12,269 nt of DNA. Origin: JBBSVE01 sp038233815 (GTDB taxonomy: Bacteria > Pseudomonadota > Alphaproteobacteria > Rhodobacterales > Rhodobacteraceae). Location of the stretch: contig JBBSVE010000095.1 of assembly GCA_038233815.1 (NCBI GenBank), positions 1 to 12,269 on the forward strand, in the 5' to 3' direction. Below the pieces are notes generated by a model. It was not told where the DNA came from and ran no database searches. It worked only from the letters and a program-made list of their open reading frames with translations. Each line of letters opens with the position of its first letter. Within the stretch, counting starts at the first letter, position 1. Shown here in pieces: positions 1 to 6,732 of this stretch. The translations under genes and the position numbers were made by a program.

Positions 1-1768
1 GGACGAGCGTGTAGTCGCAGGTCCACTCATCCCAAAGCACCTTCGGATTAGGGGTCAGCGTCGCTTTCGCCAGCCCCGCCACGATCGCCAGTTCGGACCG
101 CAGGTTCGGGGATGCGGGCCGCCTGCGCCCGACCGAGCCGTGGATATGGCTGAGGCTGTCCTCCATCGTCACGGTCTGGGGGCCGCCGGCCTGCCGGTCC
201 TCCTCCGCGCGCACGAGGCAAGGAAGCAGATACGCGGCCTTCCCCGGCATCAGGTGCGACCGGTTCAGCTTCGTCGCGATCTGCACGGTGAGGTCGAGCC
301 CCGCCCACGCCGGATCGGTCCGCGAATGGTCCGGCACCGCGCGCGCGAAGTTGCCGCCGAGCGACACGAAGACCCGAACCTTTCCGTCGATGATCGCCTG
401 CATCCCGTCCACCGTCGAATAGCCTGTGTCGCGCGGCGGCTCGAAGCCGAACATCTCCGCCAGCGTATCGAGAGGGACCAATTCCGGCTTTTCGGAGATC
501 CCGACCGTGCGCTGGCCCTGCACGTTGGAATGGCCGCGCACCGGACTGATCCCCGCGCCGTCCCGGCCCAGATTGCCGCGCAACATCAGGAGGTTCACGA
601 GCATCCCGATCGACGTGCTGCCGTGCACATGCTGGGTCAGACCCATGCCATAGACGCCGATCACCCGGTCCGACGCCATATAGATGTCGGCCACATGCTT
701 CAGATCCGCGCGGCGCAGGCCCGAGGCGCGCTCGATCTCCTCCCACGGGGTGGCGCGCATCGTCGCGGCGAAGGCCTCGAACCCGTCGGTATGTCCGTCG
801 ATGAAGGTGCGGTCGAGGATCCCGCCCATATCCGCCTCACCCTGCAACACATGCTTGCAGAGCCCCGTCAGTGCCGCGATGTCGCCCCCCGGCCGAACCT
901 GAAGATAGACCTCCGAGATCTTCGTCGGGGCAGCCACCGTCATCTGCGCGGGGTTCTGCGGATCGACGAACTCCACCAGACCGCGTTCGCGCACCGGGTT
1001 GAAGGTGACGACCCGGCAACCCCGGTCCACCGCCGCCTTCAGCGGATGGAGGAACCGGGGCGAGTTCGTGCCGGTGTTCTGGCCAAAGAAGAGGATCATG
1101 TCGCAGGTCTCGAAATCCGACAAGATGCAGGTGCCCACGGGCGACCCGATGACCTTCTTCAGACCCACGCTCGTCGTCTCGTGGCACATGTTGGAACTGT
1201 CGGGCAGGTTGTTGTGCCCGTAGAGCCGCGCGAAGAGGGCGTAGAGGTAGGACGTCTCCAGCGACGCGCGCCCCGAGGCGTAGAAGATCGCCTGTTTCGG
1301 GTCGATCCCCGCCAGCGTCTCGCCGATGCCGCGAAACGCCTCCTCCCACCCGCAGGGCAGATAGCGGTCGGTGGCCGCGTCATAGCGCAGGGGGTCGGTC
1401 AGCCGGCCCGTCATCTCCAGATCGTGGTCGTCCCAGCCGCGCAGCTCCTCCAGCGTATGGTCCGCGAAGAAGTCCGGCGTGGCGCGGTCAGTGGTCAGAT
1501 CCCACAGCGTCGCCTTGGCGCCGTTCTCGCAGAACTCCGCGATATGGGGGTTGGCGGGCTTGGTCCAGGCGCAGGAGGTGCACATGTGGCCGCCGGGCTT
1601 GTTCTGCCGCGCCAGCGTCTCCAGCGCGCCGACGCTGGGACGCGCCTTGGCGAGGATATGGGCGATCCCCGACAGCGACCCCCATCCGCCGCTGGCATCG
1701 GGATCGAACGGCGTATCCTCGTCCCGCCGGTCGCTGCGGTGGTCGGTGTCGCTAGATGGCCCGGTCAT
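1..1768 (-). CDS. FdhF/YdeP family molybdopterin oxidoreductase (formate dehydrogenase alpha-like), C-terminus cut by window edge
   Basis: This is a molybdopterin-dependent oxidoreductase of the FdhF/YdeP type. These are predicted cytoplasmic enzymes related to formate dehydrogenase H, and the true substrate is often unknown. The reverse strand reads open for 589 codons from ATG 1768 to the window edge; the family is usually about 750-770 residues, so the C-terminal molybdopterin-binding domain is missing here. The start has a GGGAGA ribosome site about 8 bases upstream. Near the N-terminus are Cys63, Cys66 and Cys80 (CTSC, then FCENG), not the usual four-Cys iron-sulfur pattern. SNMCHETTS has Cys195-His196 at the place where FdhH has selenocysteine-His, so Cys is the likely Mo ligand. 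FFGQNTGTNSPR and RGNLGRDGAG are typical molybdopterin-fold motifs. It lies 16 bp downstream of fdhD, which fits a cofactor that needs FdhD sulfuration. The family is well supported; formate as substrate is only a guess. Confidence 0.93.
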   Translation of the reverse strand, partial: MTGPSSDTDHRSDRRDEDTPFDPDASGGWGSLSGIAHILAKARPSVGALETLARQNKPGGHMCTSCAWTKPANPHIAEFCENGAKATLWDLTTDRATPDFFADHTLEELRGWDDHDLEMTGRLTDPLRYDAATDRYLPCGWEEAFRGIGETLAGIDPKQAIFYASGRASLETSYLYALFARLYGHNNLPDSSNMCHETTSVGLKKVIGSPVGTCILSDFETCDMILFFGQNTGTNSPRFLHPLKAAVDRGCRVVTFNPVRERGLVEFVDPQNPAQMTVAAPTKISEVYLQVRPGGDIAALTGLCKHVLQGEADMGGILDRTFIDGHTDGFEAFAATMRATPWEEIERASGLRRADLKHVADIYMASDRVIGVYGMGLTQHVHGSTSIGMLVNLLMLRGNLGRDGAGISPVRGHSNVQGQRTVGISEKPELVPLDTLAEMFGFEPPRDTGYSTVDGMQAIIDGKVRVFVSLGGNFARAVPDHSRTDPAWAGLDLTVQIATKLNRSHLMPGKAAYLLPCLVRAEEDRQAGGPQTVTMEDSLSHIHGSVGRRRPASPNLRSELAIVAGLAKATLTPNPKVLWDEWTCDYTLV

Positions 1769-1784
1769 GGCGGCGTCTCCCGTT

Positions 1785-2549
1785 TCAGTCGATGATGCGG
1801 TGGGTGTGGGTGTGGAGGTTCGGTGCGACGCTGCCTGCCCCGGTGACAAGCGTGAGGCCAGCGGCATCGGCCGTCGCCACGGCGAGCGTCGTGGGCGAGC
1901 CCAGCGAAAGCAGAACCGACGCGCCGATCATGGCGGTCTTCTGGACCAGATCGACCGACACCCGGCTGGTCACGATCACCGCCCCCCCCGAGGCCGCGAT
2001 CCCGCTCCGAACCAGCGCACCGGCGAGCTTGTCCAGCGCATTGTGCCGCCCCACATCCTCGCGCACGAGGAGGAGGCCGCGGCCCGGCTGCCAGAACCCA
2101 GCGCCGTGGACAGCCCCGGTCCGGTCGCGCAACGGCTGGGCGCGCCGCAAGGCAGCCTCGGCCCGGCGCAGGTCGGTGACGGGCAGGCTCAGGTCGGCCT
2201 CGACCCGGGGCGGACGACGCAGCGCCTCGGACAGGCTGTCGATGCCGCAAAGACCGCAGCCGACGGGACCGGCCATCGTCCGGCGTCGCCGCGCCAGCCG
2301 GTGCCCGTCCGCAGGGTCGAGCCAGACGCGCAGGTCGATGCCGTCCCCGTGCGCCACGATCTCCGGCTCGGGGCAACGCCGCGTGATGCCTTCGGTCAGT
2401 GCGAAGCCCGCGATGAAATCCTCCAGATCGCCGGGCGTCGCCATCATCACGGCCTGCACCGATCCGTCGAAAGACAGGGCTACGGCCATTTCCTCCGGCA
2501 ACGCGTTGCGCCGCAGGTCACGGTCGCGTGGACTGGCATTGTCGAGCAT
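1785..2549 (-). CDS. fdhD: Formate dehydrogenase accessory sulfurtransferase FdhD
   Basis: FdhD transfers sulfur from the cysteine desulfurase IscS to the molybdenum cofactor of formate dehydrogenase-like enzymes, without which they are inactive. The 254-residue product matches the family along its length. MMATPGDLEDF lies near residues 35-45, GCGLCG carries the CxxC pair Cys98/Cys101 that relays sulfur, REDVGRHNALDKL is the strong central signature, and TSRVSVDLVQKTAMIG follows. I chose ATG 2549 because GGAG sits about 5 bases upstream and the protein then has a normal length. A TTG at 2618 would add 23 Arg/Gly-rich residues with no family match and a poor ribosome site. It is the first gene of a minus-strand operon with the FdhF/YdeP oxidoreductase, its probable client. 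It diverges from katE across a 292-bp spacer. Confidence 0.94.
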   Translation of the reverse strand: MLDNASPRDRDLRRNALPEEMAVALSFDGSVQAVMMATPGDLEDFIAGFALTEGITRRCPEPEIVAHGDGIDLRVWLDPADGHRLARRRRTMAGPVGCGLCGIDSLSEALRRPPRVEADLSLPVTDLRRAEAALRRAQPLRDRTGAVHGAGFWQPGRGLLLVREDVGRHNALDKLAGALVRSGIAASGGAVIVTSRVSVDLVQKTAMIGASVLLSLGSPTTLAVATADAAGLTLVTGAGSVAPNLHTHTHRIID

Positions 2550-2726
2550 GCAGGCTCCGTCACCGGACCGCCCGCGTGATCGACGCGCACCCGGGCGGAC
2601 GGTCGAACCCCGGGCCAACCGTTCAAGCTAGCGCGGCCGGGCGACCGCACCACCGGGAGCGTCGGTGCCGGGCGGCACTCGGGTTAACCGGGATTAAACG
2701 CGCGGCGAAACGCACCGGCAATATGG

Positions 2727-2754
2727 CGCGGGAAGGCGGAACGACTTTCCCGCG
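2727..2754. repeat. 8-bp inverted repeat in the fdhD-katE spacer
   Basis: CGCGGGAA (2727-2734) and TTCCCGCG (2747-2754) are perfect inverted arms around a 12-base spacer. The repeat overlaps the proposed katE -35 element (2738-2742), which lies inside the spacer. It could be an operator or a hairpin near the fdhD side of the divergent region. GC-rich sequence makes chance repeats of this size fairly likely, so the role is open. Confidence 0.4.
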
Positions 2755-2763
2755 TCCGGTGTT
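2738..2763 (+). promoter_or_regulatory. Candidate EcfG-type general stress promoter of katE
   Basis: GGAAC at 2738-2742 is followed after 17 bases by TGTT at 2760-2763. The alphaproteobacterial general stress sigma factor EcfG is known to recognise GGAAC-N16/17-CGTT, so this matches 8 of 9 fixed bases. Transcription would begin near 2770, giving a leader of roughly 70 bases before the katE ATG at 2842. Catalases are common members of this regulon. The promoter role is inferred from sequence and context only. Confidence 0.5.
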
Positions 2764-2791
2764 CGCCTGACCGTATGACCGATGCGGACGT

Positions 2792-2805
2792 CCCCGGATC
2801 CGGGG
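2792..2805. repeat. 14-bp perfect palindrome in the katE leader
   Basis: CCCCGGATCCGGGG is a perfect palindrome with no spacer, about 36 bases before the katE start and 23 bases before its ribosome site. It could be an operator half of a regulator site or simply a chance GC-rich palindrome; with no loop it would make a poor hairpin on its own. Confidence 0.35.
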
Positions 2806-2841
2806 GGTGCCGCTCATCCCCTAGGGGCGGAGGAGACGACG

Positions 2842-4911
2842 ATGGACCAATCCAAGCCAGGCAAAGGCGGTGAGCCGCATCAGCAGACGACGGACCGCGA
2901 CCGCACCATGACCTCGGCCCAAGGGGCGCCCATCGCGGATGACCAGAACTCGCTCAAGGCCGGGCCTCGCGGGCCGGTCCTGCTGGAAGATCACCTCCTG
3001 CGCGAGAAGATCTTCCATTTCGACCACGAGCGTATCCCGGAGCGGGTCGTCCACGCACGCGGCTTTGGCGTGCATGGCCATTTCGAGCTGACGCGCGCCA
3101 TCCCGGAGCTGTCCTGCGCCGCCGTCTTCCGGGAGGTCGGGAAGAAGACGCCGACCTTCACCCGGTTCTCGACCGTGGCGGGCAACAAGGGCTCCCCCGA
3201 CCTCGCCCGCGACGTGCGGGGCTTTGCGACGAAATTTTACACCGAGGAGGGCAACTGGGATCTCGTCGGCAACAACATGCCGATCTTCTTCATTCAGGAC
3301 GCGATCAAGTTCCCTGATCTTGTCCATTCCGTGAAAGAGGCCCCCGACCGCGGCTTCCCGCAGGCGCAGAGCGCGCATGACAACTTCTGGGACTTCATCT
3401 CGCTTTCGCCCGAAGCCACGCACATGGTCTTGTGGACGATGTCGGACCGCGCGATTCCGCGCTCCTTCCGGTTCATGGAAGGGTTCGGCGTCCATACCTT
3501 CCGGCTCGTCAATGCCGAGGGGGTGTCGCACTATGTGAAGTTTCACTGGAAGCCCCGGCAGGGGTTGCAGTCGGTGGCGTGGAACGAGGCGGTCAAGATC
3601 AACGGCGCTGATCCCGACTTCCACCGCCGCGATCTCTGGGACGCGATCGACGCGGGCGACTATCCGCAATGGGATCTGGGCATCCAGGTCTTCGACGACG
3701 CGTTCGCGGATGGATTCGCATTCGACATCTTGGACGCGACCAAGATCATCCCGGAGGAGGAGATCCCGGTCCAGATCATCGGCACGCTGACGCTGAACAA
3801 CAACGTCGACAATTTCTTTGCCGAGACCGAACAGGTGGCGTTCTGCACGCAGAACATCGTGCGGGGGATCGACCATACCAACGATCCCCTGCTGGCGGGG
3901 CGCAACTTTTCCTACCTCGACACCCAGACGAAGCGGCTGGGCGGGCCGAACTTCACCCACATCCCGATCAACGCGCCGCGCTGCCCCGTGCATCACTTCC
4001 AGCAGGACGGCCACATGGCGATGAAAAATCCCCGCGGACGGGCCAATTATGAGCCCAACAGCTGGGGCGAAGACGGCGGACCGCGGGAGAACCCGAAGAC
4101 CGGGTTCGTGAGCTATCCCGAACAGGTGAACGGTCCAAAGCAGCGTGTGCGGTCGGAGACGTTCGCCGACCACTACAGTCAGGCGCGCCAGTTCTGGATC
4201 AGCCAGACCGAGACGGAGCAGCGCCATATTGCCGCCGGCTTCACCTTCGAGCTGTCGAAATGCGAGCATGAGAAGATCAGACTCCGCATGCTCGGCCATC
4301 TGATGAATGTGCATGACGATCTGGCCTCGGCGGTGGCCAAGGGTCTTGGCGTCACGGACATGCCGCCTGCCGCGACGCCCGCGCGGGCGCCGATCATGGA
4401 TCTGCCGCCTTCCGACGCGTTGAGCATTCTGAAGAACGGGCCGCAGAACTTCAGAGGGCGGAAGCTCGGCATCTATGTCTCGGACGGTGCGGACGCGGGG
4501 ATCGTGGACGCGCTGGAGAAAGCCTTCACGGACGAGGGTGCGACGGTCGAGTTCATCGCCGCCCATATCATGGGCGCGCGGCTGTCGGATGGCCGGATGA
4601 AGGCGGTCCAGCAGAAGATCGACGGTGGGCCGTCCGTGCTCTACGACGCCGTGGCGCTCGTCCTGTCGGACGCCGCAGGGCAGACCGCCGCCGACAACAA
4701 GCCGTCGCAGGATTTCGTGAGCGACGCGTTCGCGCACGCGAAGTTCATCGGCTGGACGGACGGTGCGGCATCGCTTCTGAAAGCCGTCGGCGTGGCGAAC
4801 AAGATCGACGGCGGCATGGTCAAGCTCGAAGGCAGCGACGTATCGGGATTTCTCAACCGGTGCCGTCGCCTGCGCTTCTGGGACCGCGAGGCGGCGACCA
4901 TGGCGCTCTGA
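2842..4911 (+). CDS. katE: Large-subunit (clade 2) heme catalase, HPII/KatE type
   Basis: A monofunctional heme catalase that converts hydrogen peroxide to water and oxygen in the cytoplasm. The 689-residue length with an extra C-terminal domain marks the large-subunit HPII type rather than the ~500-residue small-subunit type. The catalytic His71 lies in RVVHARGFGVHG, the partner Asn144 in DLVGNNMPIFF, and the heme-ligand Tyr358 in FSYLDTQTKRLGGPNF. The C-terminal flavodoxin/GATase-like domain begins near residue 540 (RKLGIYVSDG). ATG 2842 was chosen over the in-frame ATG 2782 because GGAGGA at 2829-2834 sits just upstream, and the extra 20 residues look like untranslated leader. The gene is alone on the plus strand, divergent from fdhD, and convergent with the HxlR gene 16 bp away. 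A candidate general-stress promoter lies upstream. No damage is visible. Confidence 0.97.
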   Translation: MDQSKPGKGGEPHQQTTDRDRTMTSAQGAPIADDQNSLKAGPRGPVLLEDHLLREKIFHFDHERIPERVVHARGFGVHGHFELTRAIPELSCAAVFREVGKKTPTFTRFSTVAGNKGSPDLARDVRGFATKFYTEEGNWDLVGNNMPIFFIQDAIKFPDLVHSVKEAPDRGFPQAQSAHDNFWDFISLSPEATHMVLWTMSDRAIPRSFRFMEGFGVHTFRLVNAEGVSHYVKFHWKPRQGLQSVAWNEAVKINGADPDFHRRDLWDAIDAGDYPQWDLGIQVFDDAFADGFAFDILDATKIIPEEEIPVQIIGTLTLNNNVDNFFAETEQVAFCTQNIVRGIDHTNDPLLAGRNFSYLDTQTKRLGGPNFTHIPINAPRCPVHHFQQDGHMAMKNPRGRANYEPNSWGEDGGPRENPKTGFVSYPEQVNGPKQRVRSETFADHYSQARQFWISQTETEQRHIAAGFTFELSKCEHEKIRLRMLGHLMNVHDDLASAVAKGLGVTDMPPAATPARAPIMDLPPSDALSILKNGPQNFRGRKLGIYVSDGADAGIVDALEKAFTDEGATVEFIAAHIMGARLSDGRMKAVQQKIDGGPSVLYDAVALVLSDAAGQTAADNKPSQDFVSDAFAHAKFIGWTDGAASLLKAVGVANKIDGGMVKLEGSDVSGFLNRCRRLRFWDREAATMAL

Positions 4912-4949
4912 CAGTTTCGCGTGCGGTCTACCCGGTCCGCGCGCTGTCA
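4909..4949. terminator. Possible bidirectional hairpin between katE and the HxlR gene
   Basis: The convergent stops of katE (4909-4911) and the HxlR gene (4928) sit inside an imperfect hairpin. GCGTGCGG (4919-4926) pairs with CCGCGCGC (4937-4944) with one G-T wobble, around a 10-base loop. TGACA (4909-4913) pairs with TGTCA (4945-4949), leaving a 5-base bulge on the left side. There is no T-tract, and the arms cover the last codons of the HxlR gene. Termination is an inference. Confidence 0.4.
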
Positions 4950-5350
4950 CCCGCCCGCAGGTCATAGTCCGCCCGGGCGCGCGCGATTGCCGCGTGATGG
5001 GCCACCGACCAATCGCCCAAGGCCGCCACCGGCGCGCGCAACGACGCGCCGAGCGGGGTCAGCGCATAGTCGACACGCGGCGGGACGGTGGGAAACACCG
5101 TCCTTTCAACCAGACCGTCGCGTTCCAGCCCGCGCAGGGTGCGGGTCAGCATCCGCTGCGAGATGGCCCCGATCTGCCGCCGGAGCGCGTTGAACCGCAG
5201 CGTCCGGTCGGCGAGCACGACGACCACGAGAACGCTCCACTTGTCGCCCACGCGTGCAAGGACATCGCTGGTGGCACGGCAGCGCGTCGGGTCGTGGAAG
5301 CCAGGACCCGCTTCATCGGTTCCGGTCATGGGTTCGTCCCTTGGTGTCAT
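4928..5350 (-). CDS. HxlR family winged-helix transcriptional regulator
   Basis: A 140-residue DNA-binding regulator of the HxlR family, whose members often sense electrophiles, quinones or redox state and control a divergent oxidoreductase gene. Cys24 in PTRCRATSDVL is at the position of the conserved N-terminal Cys of the family. GDKWSVLVVVVLADRTLRF follows, then the winged-helix core FNALRRQIGAISQRMLTRTL (recognition helix, about residues 53-72) and RVDYALTPLGASL for the wing. ATG 5350 has AGAAGG 7 bases upstream; ATG 5329 (residue 8) also has AAGGGA 7 bases upstream, so the start is uncertain by seven residues. It is divergent from azoR across an 85-bp spacer holding an inverted repeat that could be its operator. 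This layout suggests that it represses azoR and perhaps itself. Confidence 0.92.
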   Translation of the reverse strand: MTPRDEPMTGTDEAGPGFHDPTRCRATSDVLARVGDKWSVLVVVVLADRTLRFNALRRQIGAISQRMLTRTLRGLERDGLVERTVFPTVPPRVDYALTPLGASLRAPVAALGDWSVAHHAAIARARADYDLRAGDSARTG

Positions 5351-5390
5351 GGCTGTGCCTTCTTGTGTGCGGGCTGCCGCATGGCCATTG

Positions 5391-5413
5391 AGTGTCAGTC
5401 ACCGTTCGACACT
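5391..5413. promoter_or_regulatory. Candidate HxlR operator in the hxlR-azoR spacer
   Basis: AGTGTC (5391-5396) and GACACT (5408-5413) are perfect 6-bp inverted half-sites with an 11-base gap, so their centres are 17 bp apart. The site lies 22 bp before the azoR start and overlaps the place where its promoter must be; a TTGAGT at 5388-5393 could be a weak -35. A dimeric winged-helix protein could bind here. The assignment to the adjacent HxlR protein is inferred from position. Confidence 0.5.
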
Positions 5414-5435
5414 ACCCTATCTGGATGGAGCTACC

Positions 5436-6047
5436 ATGAAGATTCTGCATATCGACGCCAGTGCCCGCGGCACCGAGGTCTCCCACTCCCGCCGGTTGTC
5501 GGCCGATATCGTGGCCCGGCTGAAGCAGGTGCATCCCGACGCCACCGTCATGCGCCGCGATGTTGCCGCCGATCTTCTGCCGCATGTCGACTTCACGATC
5601 CGCACAGCCTGGTCGCCGGAGGGTCAGGCCGACCCCGCGCAGGCCGAGACCGGCCGGCGGTCCCGCGCGCTGGTGGAGGAACTGAAATCGGCCGGCGTGA
5701 TCGTGCTCGGCACGCCGATGTATAACTTCTCCGTGCCCTCCACGCTCAAGGCATGGATCGACCATGTGGCCATTTCGGGGCAGACGTTCAGCTATTCGGA
5801 AGCCGGGCCCAAGGGTCTGCTGGAGGGCAAGACCGTCCACCTGGCCCTGTCGTCTGACGGCGTTTATTCCTCCGGCCCCGCGGCGGGGATGAACTTTCTC
5901 GAAACCTATCTTCGCGCTGTTCTGGGCTTTATCGGCCTGACGGACGTGAACACGGTCTGGGCCGAAGGCAATGCGCGCGGGCCTGAGGTGGAGGCCAAGG
6001 CGATGCAGGCCGCGCGGGACCGGATCCGGGATCTCATCGCAGCCTGA
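5436..6047 (+). CDS. azoR: FMN-dependent NADH-azoreductase
   Basis: A flavodoxin-fold FMN enzyme that uses NAD(P)H for two-electron reduction of quinones and azo compounds; in cells it mainly serves as a quinone reductase in electrophile defence. The 203-residue length is close to that of E. coli AzoR (201). The N-terminal MKILHIDASAR matches the FMN phosphate-binding strand and loop, and GTPMYNFSVPSTLKAWIDH (from residue 92) is the family's central signature. The phosphate loop is followed by SHSRRLSADIV, typical of this group. ATG 5436 is preceded by GGAG with 5-base spacing; longer in-frame upstream reading has no family match. The gene is divergent from the HxlR regulator gene, which probably controls it, and is followed by an inverted repeat at 6060-6083. 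Confidence 0.95.
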   Translation: MKILHIDASARGTEVSHSRRLSADIVARLKQVHPDATVMRRDVAADLLPHVDFTIRTAWSPEGQADPAQAETGRRSRALVEELKSAGVIVLGTPMYNFSVPSTLKAWIDHVAISGQTFSYSEAGPKGLLEGKTVHLALSSDGVYSSGPAAGMNFLETYLRAVLGFIGLTDVNTVWAEGNARGPEVEAKAMQAARDRIRDLIAA

Positions 6048-6059
6048 CGCTTCACCTGG

Positions 6060-6083
6060 GGGCGCGCCCACCATGGCGCGCCC
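6060..6083. terminator. Hairpin between convergent azoR and the oxidase-like gene
   Basis: GGGCGCGCC (6060-6068) and GGCGCGCCC (6075-6083) form a perfect 9-bp stem with a 6-base loop (CACCAT). It lies between the azoR stop (6047) and the stop of the minus-strand oxidase-like gene (6099). The stem is very stable but lacks a clear T-tract on either strand, so it is a likely but unproven bidirectional terminator. Confidence 0.6.
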
Positions 6084-6098
6084 TTGGGTATGGCGCCA

Positions 6099-6533
6099 TC
6101 AGACCGAAAGCTCGCCCTCGTCCTGACCGTCCCAGTAGTGGATCCTGTCGGCATGGACATGGATCATCACCATGCCGTCCGTGTTGGTCCCATCGGGGAA
6201 CCAGCGTTCGAGGTCGGGCGTCCAGTGCGCTTCGAACGTGGCCTTGTCGCGGATGACCTTGGCCGTGCCTTCGACTGCGACGAACAGCGGCGGCTTTCCC
6301 AGAAGGCCCGCGCTGCCCTGAAAGGACAGCGCCACCAGCGGGTCGCTCTCGATGTCGTGGATTGTCCGGGCGCTGTCGTAGCTGAAATAATAGCTGTCGC
6401 CGTCATATTCGACGTCGCCATTATTGCTCATCGGGCGGGTCGCCAGCAGGCCGCCGTCGGTTTTGGTGGTGAGCATGGCGAAATCGATCTTTCCCATCGA
6501 TTTCGCGAGATCGTGCAGTGTCATGTCGCTCAT
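6099..6533 (-). CDS. Pyridoxamine 5'-phosphate oxidase family protein (general stress protein 26-like)
   Basis: A 144-residue split-barrel flavin-binding protein of the pyridoxamine-phosphate-oxidase-like group that includes general stress protein 26. Members are too short for PdxH and probably bind FMN, FAD or F420; the physiological reaction is not known. Visible family features are KIDFAMLTTKTDGGLLATRPM (about residues 12-32, the flavin-binding strands), SYYFSYDSARTIHDIESDP and PLFVAVEGTAKVIRDK. The start at ATG 6533 has GAAGGA with 6-base spacing; an upstream in-frame ATG at 6674 would add 47 Arg/Gly/Cys-rich residues without a match. It diverges from the DJ-1/PfpI gene, and a near-consensus stress promoter faces it. 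I am sure of the family but not of the reaction. Confidence 0.9.
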   Translation of the reverse strand: MSDMTLHDLAKSMGKIDFAMLTTKTDGGLLATRPMSNNGDVEYDGDSYYFSYDSARTIHDIESDPLVALSFQGSAGLLGKPPLFVAVEGTAKVIRDKATFEAHWTPDLERWFPDGTNTDGMVMIHVHADRIHYWDGQDEGELSV

Positions 6534-6562
6534 GTCCGTTCCTTCTTTGCGCAGGTACAGAC

Positions 6563-6588
6563 AACGCATGGCGCGACCTGTCCGTGCC
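6563..6588 (-). promoter_or_regulatory. Weaker candidate EcfG-type promoter of the oxidase-like gene
   Basis: On the minus strand GGCAC (6588-6584) is followed after 17 bases by CGTT (6566-6563), one mismatch from GGAAC-N16/17-CGTT. It would give a leader of about 20-25 bases before the ATG at 6533. The mirror-image arrangement with the exact site for the divergent pfpI gene adds some weight, but a single degenerate match in GC-rich DNA is weak evidence. Confidence 0.33.
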
Positions 6589-6658
6589 CCTCGCCCGCAA
6601 AATTGGCACGAGCGGCCATGCCGTGACCCGATGCCGCGCCCGGAAATCGCCGGGTCGG

Positions 6659-6683
6659 GGAACGCCCGATCCACGGCCGCGTT
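6659..6683 (+). promoter_or_regulatory. Exact EcfG-type general stress promoter upstream of pfpI
   Basis: GGAAC (6659-6663), a 16-base spacer and CGTT (6680-6683) match the known alphaproteobacterial general stress sigma-factor consensus at all nine fixed bases. The element lies 49 bp before the pfpI start and reads toward it, so transcription from about 6690 would give a short leader. Nine fixed bases with two allowed spacers are expected about once per 130 kb per strand by chance, so its place in a 200-bp spacer is notable. Confidence 0.65.
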
Positions 6684-6732
6684 TCATGGACAGACCGGTG
6701 CAGAAGCGCCGGACCCTTATCGGAGATGATCC

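Noticed and set aside
140..1795. A 551-residue plus-strand reading frame across region 1.
   Set aside because: The opposite strand encodes a well-matched molybdopterin oxidoreductase over the same bases; the plus-strand product is Arg/His-rich without any family signature.
2599..2630. A short inverted repeat (ACGGT / ACCGT) upstream of fdhD.
   Set aside because: Five-base arms with a 14-base gap in GC-rich DNA are expected by chance.
2821..4965. A long (714-residue) reading frame on the minus strand opposite katE.
   Set aside because: It lies fully antisense to a complete catalase with all catalytic residues. The protein is Arg/His/Val/Asp-rich as expected from a GC-rich shadow frame and has no recognisable motif.
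6603..6620. TTGGCACG at 6603-6610, like the -24 element of a sigma-54 promoter, before pfpI.
   Set aside because: The required GC of the -12 element is not at the fixed spacing; the nearest GC pairs are 2-3 bases off, which sigma-54 does not tolerate.
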